DNA of 64,000 nt from Phlebiopsis flavidoalba. Taxonomy: Eukaryota; Basidiomycota; Agaricomycetes; Polyporales; Phanerochaetaceae. Of the stretch, positions 33,645-43,522 are shown piece after piece. A model generated the notes under the pieces. It saw only the letters and a list, made by a program, of their open reading frames with translations, made no database searches and was not told where the DNA came from. The position numbers and the translations under genes are program-made. Location of the stretch: contig JAOCPU010000062.1 in the NCBI GenBank assembly GCA_035772785.1, positions 62,001 through 126,000 of the forward strand, written 5' to 3'. Position 1 is the stretch's first letter; every line of letters starts with the position of its first letter.

Positions 33645-34593
33645 CTAGCAGTTACCCGTGGCTTTTTTTCCGCACGGGTCAATATTGTATACCATGCGAC
33701 TTGGTTGCCACTGATGAGTTTAATTTTACTCGCACTTACCAACTCTGCTACAGTATCTGAATGAAATAAGACTGGAATTGTCTTCAAGCAGTAACTTACT
33801 CCGTAGCTGTCAACTCACCGATCATCGATGTTACGCTTGGCTTGCTGCTAACTTCTAAGTACTTAAACTTGGTGTCATGCTGGCTGCTAAACCGATGTCA
33901 CGCTGGCTGCTAAAACCCGATGTCACGCTGGCTGCTAAACCGATGTCACGCTGGCCGCTAAACCGACATGTCACGCTGGCTTGCTAAACCGATGTCACGC
34001 TGGCCGCTAAAACCGATGTGTCACGTCTCACAAGCTGGCTGCTTAAAACCCGATGTCCCACGCGGGCTGCTAAGTAAACACGTCACGCTGGCTGCTAAGT
34101 GAAACCGTTGTCACGCTGGCTTGCTAAACCGGTTGTTCACTGCGACACACCGAGCACTGTATTCGGTGTGTCAACACTGGCTCCTGAACCCAATTGGGTT
34201 TGAAATTGAGCCAAAATCCATACTACAGCGGAATTGATGCCTGACTCTAAGTGAGGAACCTTTGTTCCCGGTGAGTTTGAGGTGTCCTTTGAGCTCCTTA
34301 AATACATGGATAATGTACTGGAAAATTCCATGGATAATCACATGCCAGAAGCGAGCCGGGTCACTGATATCATCACACCCCCTTCGACTCCAATTTCCTG
34401 AACATTCGACACTTAACGCGATCCTGATTGACCTTCAAGTCGAGATCAGTGTAGCATGCAAGTACCATGCAATGCGAATGCGAGCCGTACCGCAAGTACC
34501 TTGAAGCCGTCACGTGCGCCTGACCAATGAGAGCGCCCCTTGTATCCGTGAACCCACGTGACGTTTTGATTCGCCTTGCTTTATTATATTAGA
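33645..34593 (-). mobile_element. Non-autonomous Helitron-like element, copy 2
   Basis: This element lies head-to-tail against copy 1. On the minus strand it starts TCTAATATAATAAAGC (34593 down), preceded by A. It ends with an ACCCGTG/CACGGGT stem (33654-33660 with 33673-33679) with a T-rich loop, then CTAG (33645-33648). The base after CTAG is the T of the TC that starts copy 1, so the two share a perfect junction. Its interior carries a minisatellite (33873-34134). No coding capacity is seen. Confidence 0.82.
33873..34134. repeat. Minisatellite of 23-26 bp units
   Basis: About ten tandem units have the consensus TGTCACGCTGGCTGCTAAAC plus CGA. Units vary by small indels (CTAAACC against CTAAAACCC), and the seventh is longer. 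The array lies inside Helitron copy 2. Weakly similar GGCTGCCAAACCCGT motifs occur singly in copy 1 (about 32870 and 32948), so the array probably grew from a motif in the parent element. Confidence 0.9.
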
Positions 34594-36081
34594 TTATTGT
34601 CGTCATCTCTGCGCCTCAGTTTGCCATCTGCACAAATCTCTCTCGGTATTTCGTGTCATCATCTAACTCATCTGTACACAATAAACAATTGAAATTGATC
34701 ACAAAAACCTCTACTCACGTTTGTATTGACTCGGCGACGAACTTGACTGAAGCGCTTCAATCCAGATTCCAGACCCGGGGGGGCCGTCCGGGCCGCCTCT
34801 CCCAATTATCAAACGCGCGTCGCGCGAGCCGGCGCAAATGATGCCCGCAAAGTGAGCCAACAGCTCCTGCCACCATCTTGCTTTTATCCACCCCGGTCAT
34901 ACTCTTTGGTCTATCTTTGTCTTTGATTTACGCCCCTCGCAATGTTTCCCTCGATCAAGACCGCTCACCGCCGGGGAAGGACTGAGATTCCGAGTTTTAC
35001 GCGCCAGAACAGGGTGCAAAGACCAATCTCGTAGTACCGGAAGTCACTCGTCTCAATCCGCCCATGGACGCGACTCTCCAGAGGCCGGTTCATGGAGGCG
35101 TATAAGTCCCTATGCTCCTATGAATCATCAATGTATTTGGCCCATTTGCGTTCCACCTACGACGCTAGGCTAGTGTCCATGTCGGAGGAAGATATCGCAG
35201 GTCGCTCAGAGTTGTCTGATCATGACTGGGTCTTGCTACACACGTTCGTTTTCTGCCCCCCATAATGTCCCCTGTTTTTTCTCTTTAGCTGCAATCCATT
35301 CTTGACTATCTCTTGCACTCGTGAATGCTCTGCTGTCTTCCCGACCATCTGCGGTTTTTACTGGCATCACACGGAAGGAACGCTGAAGATTCTACCCACG
35401 TATGAAGATGACTAGTATATCTCTTTTTGGTCGGCCCTATCTCATTGCCTCAGGGATTATTACATATGCAATGCACATCTTGTGTTGAATTTTTTGGGGG
35501 ACTGAAACTGCTGCCCTGCCTTCAAAACATGCCTCTTCACTGTGCATAAATCTTCGTCCGATGACCTGTTTACACCGACGACCACTTTCTGCAGAAAGGC
35601 CTCGCATATACCGGGGGGACGTACAAAAACTCATGTCTACTGGTTCTTTTATAGATTCGTCATCGACCGACCTGTTTTTTTTACGCTGTTGCAGGACGTT
35701 TTTTTGATGGGGCGTTTTTTTTTCCAGGACGCGCGCAAGAGCACAATCAAAACCCCCCCGATTGTGGCGTGGCGATCCGCTTTCACGATGCACTGGTAAA
35801 GACTTGTACTTGTTTCAATACTGACAAGTTGGCGAGTTTAATAAGAGCAGCCAGTAGTAAATCTAGCGTGCTGGTGTGTGGATGACGACGCGTGACCCCG
35901 AGGTTGGATTTCGATTCTGGTACTCAGGTCAGCCCCCCGCGCCTACAGTAACCCTCTTGAAGCCGAAACCAGCCCTCGTTGTTTTTTTTCTCCCCACCAA
36001 GCATCTCTCCCTCCCACGACCACCTTCAACGACTCGTCACGACCTACTCTTTCGCACTAAACATCCTAACATTCTAAACCA
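34594..36081. other. Intergenic, no gene identified
   Basis: A plus-strand frame around 35085-35265 (RFMEAYKSLCSYESSMYLAH and MSEEDIAGRSELSDHDW) looks somewhat protein-like but is not recognisable. The stretch 35430-35800 is T-rich with overlapping frames on both strands. The last 150 bases (35930-36080) are pyrimidine-rich and look like the promoter/5' UTR of the coiled-coil gene. Confidence 0.4.
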
Positions 36082-38385
36082 ATGGAGTCTTTTTGGTCTC
36101 TTCACTCGCAGCTTTGGTACTCTGCTCCTGGCTCCGGCGCCATCAACGTAAGTCCCCAACTTTTCCCTCACTTCGTCGCGTCGCTGACAACGCCATCCAG
36201 CTGCGTCTTCCCTTCTCCTCTCCTTTCTCGCTTGTCTCCCGGCTCTGCCTCCTCTCTCTCCCCTGCGGAGAAAGATTGCCGAGCTCGAGACTGAGAGCAA
36301 CCGGCTCCGCAACGTGATCTTTGGCAACATCCGCCTCTCGGCAGCTGAGCGGTACTCGCAGCAGCAGACCAAGTTCTTTGAAGTCGTCTCTCAGCTTGAA
36401 GAGTTGAAGGCCGATCTCGCGGCGGGAGAAGGAGCTGGCAGTGCGGCACTCGAGGAGACTGTCAAGGAGCTCGGGGAGGCGAAGGCGGCCGTCGAAGCGG
36501 AGAGGGACCGGTTCGAGTTTTGCTCTCGGTGCGGGGTCGAACAGCAGGTTGCTCTTGAGGAGAGGGGCGGGGCGAGGGAAGAAAGAGGAGCTGATGGCCT
36601 GCATCGACGTCTCGGTGAAGCGGATGAGGGCCGCTGAGGACGCCGAGCAACAGCTTGCTACTACCCTCGACGCCGTTCAGAAAACGAGTCTTTGCCCTCG
36701 TCAAGTTGCAGAAGGCCAAGCTCGAGGACCACATCGGAGATATGGCACGCAAGAGAGCGCAAGACTTGTGTCGAGCGCGACAATCTTCGTACCAGGAGGG
36801 TTGCAACTATCTCGGTTGAGCGCAACGACCTTCGCACTGAGGTCGCGGCTGTCTCCGCTGAGCGGCGATAACTTGGTCAAGGTTGTCAAGAAGCAGAGCA
36901 AGGTTGCTGAGATGGCCTTCAGGGGGCTACACGCTGCGAAACTCCGACTAGACCGAAAGGACACCATACTTCGCTGTTTCCCTTAGGGTCGCTAAAGGCG
37001 AGATCAAGAAGGTCACGAAGGAGCGCAACCAGCTCTGTGCAAAGCTCGATGAAGAGGAGGACGTCGAACGCGCGCAAGATGTCGCCGTCATGACTGCTGA
37101 GAAGGCCGATCTCGTTGAACGCCTCTCGGACACGGAGACCAAGGTGGAGGAGCTCACCACGGACTGCGACGGTCTTCGCATGGAGCTCGACAAGGAGCGC
37201 GAGGCGAGCGCGACAACCATCTCTGCTATGAATGCCCACCAAGCTGAAGTCACTGCTTGCCTCTCGGAGTCAAAGGCTCTCAACTCCCAGCATGAAGACC
37301 TCAGGGTGGGGGGGGGGGGGGGGGGGGGGTGGGGGGTGGAAAACACCATTGCTAGCCTTGGGACGAGCCTCGCTGAACAGACGCGAAGAAGACTGCAACG
37401 AACCTTCAGCGCTCCCAGGCCCGGTCTCTCGTCGTCGGGCCGAATTCACCTCTCCAGCAAGTGCTCCCGCCTCTCTCCAACAGGTGTTCCCGTCTCTCCA
37501 ACAAGCGCTCCCGCATATAGCCTCTCCTCTGTCATTTCCGCCCTTCAGCGTGAGAAGGCGAAGTTGGAATGTGCGACCTCGCGAATGAAGTCGAGGACAA
37601 ACGTGGATTCTTCGGGATACGCTCGATCCCCTTGAGCACGAAGCTTGCCAGCTCCGGGCCATGGTAAAAAGAGGAAGCTTCGGCTGAGTTCACGGGCGAT
37701 GGAGGCGCAGCACGAAGCACGAGACCGAACGTAGCGCCCTCGAGCAGTACTATTCTCGATGTCCAAGCTGAACGCGTACGCCGAGTACACTGCACGACTT
37801 CGCTCTGGAGAAGCGGCTTTGCCGACGCCGAGGCGGCACTTGCGTTGGAGCGGGAACAAGACAGCCAGTGCCGAGATTGCCCTCGCTGCGGAGAAGGAGA
37901 GGAACACCGAGCTCTCGCGTAGAAGCCACGCGTTGGCGCAAGAGGTCGAGGAGGAGAACAAGGCGCTGAAGCGCAGTTGTTGGAGGAGCAGGAGGCTCAC
38001 CGTCGTACTGAGGATGGACCTAGAGGGTATTCACGTCGCGTCTGACTGAAGGAGGAGAAACAGAGCGTCCGAGGACCTTGAGGAAGAGAAGGTTCGGGGT
38101 GCTGGGAACCAACGCGCCACCATTTCGATGCGCTGTGCAACATGCTCGTGTCGTCCTTCAAAGAGGACTTGGGCAGCTTTGTCGGGGGGAGAGGACGACT
38201 CGGACTTGCCCAGGAATGTCTCGTACATGGACTCTTCCGAGCTTTCGACCCCTCCTGCACCAACTGGCACACAGGCGCACGAACTACGAAACGAGGAATC
38301 GCACGATCTTCTTGAACTCGCCGAGTCTGACTCGGACAGTGTCGAGGGTGACGAGTACCTGACACCGACGAGTACTCCGACATGA
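36082..38385 (+). CDS. Coiled-coil protein
   Basis: The ATG at 36082 opens MESFWSLHSQLWYSAPGS, followed by a GTAAGT intron (about 36148-36270). The rest is dominated by heptad-like Glu/Lys/Leu/Arg sequence: KIAELETESNRLRNVI, VVSQLEELKADLAAGEG, ETVKELGEAKAAVEAERDRF, then GEIKKVTKERNQLCAKLDEE, ADLVERLSDTETKVEELTTD and ALAQEVEEENKALK. The end is acidic and Ser-rich: RNVSYMDSSELSTPPAPTG, ELAESDSDSVEGDEYL, with a stop near 38385. A G run (37308-37329) interrupts the frame after HEDLR. Many one-base shifts are needed. Long coiled coils suggest a structural or tethering role, but no specific family is recognisable. Confidence 0.72.
37308..37336. repeat. Poly-G tract
   Basis: A run of 22 G, one T and six more G directly follows HEDLR in the coiled-coil gene. 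It could be the start of an intron with an expanded G run, or an assembly artefact. Confidence 0.9.
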
Positions 38386-38778
38386 CGACTCAGATGCGTA
38401 AGCATACCCTGCTTGCGTACGGCAGAGTGCCCTTGACATCGAGTTTGTCTATGAGGCCAATGACACATATTTTGTAGCTCATAGATGCCGTCTTCCCAGC
38501 TCCCGGATCATTCAACTATTCATCGCTGCACGAGCCTATAATTGGCTGGCATCTATAATCCTTAATACCGAAGCATGGAGCTTCATGTACGGCTCAACCA
38601 TACCCACACCTAAATACGCGAAGAACCCCCCCTCGTAGATCGAAGACGTCCCCTCCGCACACCATTCCCCCATCATACGCCGCATCACGCCTCGGACGCA
38701 TGATACCCAGGCATCCAAGTCCCAAATACCCAGCATCCACATCGCATATACCAGCATTATTTCGACCATACCACATGG

Positions 38779-39170
38779 AGACTGGATTGCAGTCTCTCCT
38801 CCGCCCCTCGACAGGGGCACACTCATCCCAGACGTCATCATTCTGCGCCAATCACACACATGTCCCGACGAGACTGCAATTCAGTCTTGTCAATTTCTTC
38901 TTCCGCCCCTCGACAGGGGACACTCATGAACCAGCCATCACTCTGCACCAACTACACATCCCCGACGAGGGACTGCCATATTCAGTCTTATCAATTTATC
39001 CTCCGCCCTCTCAGACAGGAGGGACAGTCATCCCGGACTCGTCACTCTCCGACCATTCACAAACATTCCCGACGAGGCTGCACTTCAGATCTCGGTCAAT
39101 TCTTTCGGCCTTCACAGGCGGCTGACTCCCTCCCCCACCAAATGCTCCATGTCCCCGACTGCTCCTTTCT
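38779..39170. repeat. Diverged tandem repeat, 82-106 bp units
   Basis: Four clear and one partial unit share the order: GACGAG-ACTGCA-TTCAGTCT, GTCAATTT, CCTCCGCCCCTCGACAGG, GACACTCAT and a CACA-rich end. Unit starts lie near 38779, 38870, 38967, 39073 and 39155. The array is downstream of the coiled-coil gene and has no convincing open frame common to all units. Confidence 0.82.
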
Positions 39171-41700
39171 TGTTCCTCTTTTAATCTATGCTCCCTATCG
39201 CTCAACCCCTGACTCCGTTAACCAATCAACTCCTCACCGCGAACAGTCAAAGTCCCTCGCCTCGCATTCGTTAGGCACGCGCGCCCTGTCCTGAATACTG
39301 GAACGCAGGATTCTGCGCTGGAAAAGACTTCCGACTTTGTACCGCTGTCGAATCCGGGATGTATTTGCGTCCTCAGGCGAGATTGAAAACACTACAAAAT
39401 TAAAAGACCCATCTCGAGAATACTCGAGTTGTCGAAAAAATCTGAGTTTGATGATTTGGAGAACGGTTTTGGACGTTATATATGGTATGTTTTACAAAGG
39501 GAAAGCTCCAGATTTATAGACGGAACATATCGTCTGCGCATCTGATTTGTACCGTAGAATCAATGCTGCGTCTGAAAAAAAAAACCTCTTTCTATCACTT
39601 CACATCATCATCGCGATTGTTGGTCGGACTAGAGAGTAGAAAACGCTTCAAAAGCCCTGGCCAGGTGTGATACGTCTGTGTGTCTACTTTCGAGATTAGA
39701 TAAACGTCCTGGTGGACATCCGTTGCCGGAAGGGAGTCTCGACACAATCGGTGTGTGGGGAGGAGTCAATAGGAAGAACCCACCGTGTTTGCTCTATCGA
39801 GATGTAGCATCTTTGAATCTCCCGGCACTCCCTAGACAATCCTTCGACAAGCTACACACACTCGATCCGCGTGTGGCCTGATCGCGCATACACAGCGCCT
39901 CTCGTCCATGCTTGAGGCGTCCGGTTCCTACATGGCTCGTCGAGCATACATTCCGCGAGTGGTAGGGCTGCGGTTAGCGTCGGTCACATCTCCCGAAACA
40001 CCGTAGAGTTGCATGATGTGAAAGGGTAGTGAGTCGTATTTGGGTCGCAGAGTCTTCGACAACGTATGCACGTCAGCTGCCTGTGAAGTAGACGTATCCG
40101 AGCGGGCGATAACTGCCAAAAATGGAAGTTCGTCGTATGTCTTTGGATTGAAGCAGTCAAAAGCTGCTCGAAATCGAATGCTCATAGTATACAAGCAACC
40201 GTATTCTATTACATCTCGGAGATAAATATGCACGGGTAGAAATGCGTCATAGTACAATATATAGAAGTCTTTACAGTGCATCATGATTCAATGCGTGGTT
40301 CCTGTCGCGGTAGATCGCCTCAAACGTTCAACGTCGCTTCGGATGGGCCAGCAGTGGTGTCCCTTCATAGATGGTTTGCGTTAGTGACGAAGGTAAGTGA
40401 CCTGTGCCAGAACACACCTCAGGGTGCTTGCGATGCTGGAAGAGCAACTCTTCCATCAAATCCACGTCAAGTGTTTTCGGCCCCCCCAACCCTGGTGCTA
40501 GTCTCCATGTAGCAAATCTCCGTACAGCGCCGCGCGAAAAAAACGCGAAGTTGGTCGTACAGCAATATCGCGTGCCATCGTACTGGCTGACGAGCTTCGT
40601 GAGATGGCTGCTATACTTGAAGAAATGCCACGCGGCAGCGTATTTGGCTGCCCATGTGCGAGTACATGGACCGGTGAGAGGATGGAGAAGTACGGTGTTA
40701 AGCGGGACTACTCAGGGAATGACCACAGTCTGGTATATCTCGCGCGCCGAAGCATCCGGCGGAACGAGACGGTACTGTCCTCCAATCTACCATATGCCAT
40801 TGGGCTTCGAGGATGCGGCGCGTGTGTCAAGCTTGTACAGCTCAGCGGCCGGCAAACTTCGTGGTGTAAAATGGCGGAGAGAGGTCTCGACATCGATGTG
40901 CTGCGGGAACAGAGAAGAAAGCTCGTCAGGGTCCTCACATGGTGGATCGGGCGGGTACGAGGAACGTCGACGAAGATGTGTATATTCTCGGTGTGTACAT
41001 AGCCGGATTTCAGCTATCGTTGTGGGGAATGGACCGAACGACATATGTCCTAGTATGGTTCGGGGAGAAGAGTGTTTGAAGCATACGCAAGGTCCATGGA
41101 ACGTTGTATGGGGGGAACGCAGAGCGACCCAGAGTCCGGTGAGACTTGAGGTTGGGCCGCATGTCGGTTAGCCAGGGGTAACCCGTGGTCAAGCCGCGAT
41201 AGTAGATCTCACGCGAGTGTATGAGGTTAGTATGGGCCGTGAGTAGAGCATTATAAGAGCGTTCCAAGTTCGCGCAGAGAGTAACCGATTCAGTGACCCC
41301 GGTAAGAGCCAGGAGTCATAGATAGCAGTCATAGGTTTTTAGAGAGGCGTGAAGCAGGTTGAGACGCGGAGTAAGGGTAGACGACACATGCCAAATTTGG
41401 AAACTTCGGCAATCACCGGACAATGGGGGCTAAGAACTGGCAGTACCACTTCAAGGATTTACCCCACGCCTCCTTACCGACTGCGAATCAGGCGAGTCTT
41501 ACACTCCCGACGACACTCGTGCTAAGGTGAAACTCGTTATTGCTTGCGCTTGGATATGGTCGAGGGATGGTCAGAGGAGAGGCCGTTATGCTGCAGAATG
41601 CGCACACGGTCTTTTTCCGCTTTCTCGGATCCAAAATTCCAAGCCAAGTTTTTGGTCAAACAAAACCGAGGCTAATCCAGGTATCCTTCTCTCTTAAGGA
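39171..41700. other. Region with no identified gene
   Basis: Open frames are present on both strands (39928-40284 minus; 40404-41171 plus; 40787-41044 minus; 41010-41267 minus), but none shows a motif that I can name. The 255-codon plus frame (40404-41171) is the longest, yet its composition is irregular. One or more degraded genes could be here. Confidence 0.35.
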
Positions 41701-41714
41701 CAACACCAAAATAG

Positions 41715-42300
41715 ACCGGACAAGGTCAAGGCGTACGAGCTCCAGTCCAAGTGCGTCGTTTTTAGAAGTTAATAGGCAAACCGCAGCAGAACGCTGAACT
41801 GATCCGCCTTATGATTCAGGTCTAAGAAACGACTTGTCCAAGCAATTGGTCGAGATCAAGGAATGAGCTCCTGACCCCCGTGTGCAAGAAGATCGCCGGT
41901 GGCTCTGCGTCGAAGCTGAACTCGGATTTGTGCGTACGCTCTTGCCATAGAAATTCCACCCCGCCTCATTCGTTAACACATCTGATCTGTAGCAACACTG
42001 TCCGCAAGTCGATTGCCCGGGTCCAGACCGTCATGAACCAGAAGGCACGAGCAAAATCCTCCGTGAGCCTGTACAAGAAGAAGTAGTACGCTCGCCCTTG
42101 ACCTTTTTTTTTTTCTCCGACCAAAGAAGACTCGCGCTATCCGGAGGCGTCTGACCAAGGTACGTGTCCACCACTGTCCTTGAGGAGCGGACAACTTACT
42201 GATATGCCTTCTGCACAGCACGAGGAGTCGCTCAAGACCCTCAAGCAGCGCAAGAGAGGACATCCACTTCCCCACTCGCAAGTACGCCGTCATAGGCATA
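41715..42300 (+). CDS. RPL35: 60S ribosomal protein L35 (uL29)
   Basis: This is a structural protein of the large ribosomal subunit near the exit tunnel. Exon blocks in order are DKVKAYELQSK (about 41719-41750), then after an intron S-K-N-DLSKQLVEIK-NELL (from 41820), KIAGGSASKLNS, NTVRKSIARVQTVMNQKAR (from about 41997), SLYKKK, KKTRAIRRRLTKHEESLKTL and IHFPTRKYAV. GT-AG introns follow LQSK and the NSD and LTK positions. The family is about 120 residues, and nearly its whole length is accounted for. At least four one-base changes break the frame. Such a gene is essential, so sequence error is more likely than decay, although I cannot rule out a second intact copy elsewhere. The first codon(s) before DKV are on an upstream exon that I did not place. 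Confidence 0.9.
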
Positions 42301-43522
42301 ATAAAGCAGCTGGAGTATGAGTGTTTTCGTAGTGGAGTAGTCAGGACGGGCCGTTTGCCTTCCGTATTTTTATCCTTCCTTCTCTGTATGCCATACGCTT
42401 TGACCATACTCGCAGCCATTCAACTCTATGCCATGCCGATCCGCGACACCGAGTTCATTCACGATAGCACGCCGTTGGATGTCAATCTGAGGGAGTCCTA
42501 GTCGTTGTCAGCAATGTGAAAACAGCTGCTATCTAATCCCCGTATGAGTGGGCACAATTTTCAATCGTGGTGTTTGTGCCTTGACCCCGTCGTGTTGCCC
42601 CAATAGCTTCGACGGGTAAAATAAACAGGCAAAGGGTCAAATTCTGAGAGTTGTATCTGCTTTGGTTCTGTTGGAGGGCGGACGCTCGTCCTGTCAAGGG
42701 TCTCCTTACCCAAAAGGGACGCCAATGCTCCCACGCTCCACGCGACGGTCATTTGGTCTTTCGCTCACCGTTACGATGCGTTCTTTTTCTCGCACGCTCC
42801 TTGTCGCCGTCCACGACGTCGGACAAAGCGCGTCCCCCATCGTGCTCGCCGCCCTTTTCTGATTCTGCTCGTTCATTTCCTGCGGTCCGAAAGCCTTGCC
42901 TGGCTGCTTCTAACTCTCACGATGTTCTCGCTGCACCTCCTTTCCGCCGTATCATCTTCCACGCTCTTGACCGCAAATCTCTCCCTCCATCTCCCTTTCA
43001 TCTGCTCATGCCCGCACGCCCGCAAGCTGTCTGATTTTTCCCTACCAATTCTCCAATCTCTGGTTCTCCGTGCATATAAATTATTCCTAACGACCTTCTT
43101 GACGACCAGACATCATGGTGAGTGTCAGGCGGAGCTCGCTTTTTGCTCTCCCGGCCACGCGCGTGGTATCAAGCGGGTCATCTCCCCTGCTGGATACTGA
43201 CTTCATTCCTGATGTATGCATGGCACACATGGCGACGCCACCCACGTGTAGTACCAGAAGCCGTCTCTGCGATGTGGTAGGCACCGAGGCCCATGATCTG
43301 CTTCTACCAGAAGCGGTCGTCACCCTCGCCTTCGCCACACCGCCCAGACGATCTCTTCCCCCACTTCCGCGCCACATGTGCAGAACCTCACCGGTTTGTT
43401 GCGTACGGGATAGCAGGTCTAACGCTAGCTACTTCGTCGCAGCCCAAGTCCTTACGAAAAAATCACCGCTCCTGCGCTAAGCACCCGCCGCGTGAACGAC
43501 CGCCAGACCCGTCCCGGCCTCA
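42301..43522. other. Intergenic, pyrimidine-rich, possible small gene
   Basis: This holds a pyrimidine-rich stretch (about 42760-43050) typical of strongly expressed fungal promoters. An ATG (43115-43117) is followed at once by GTGAGT, a strong donor. The 121-codon frame 43115-43480 is open but unrecognised. It may be a non-coding 5' leader of the kinase downstream or a small separate gene. Confidence 0.4.
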
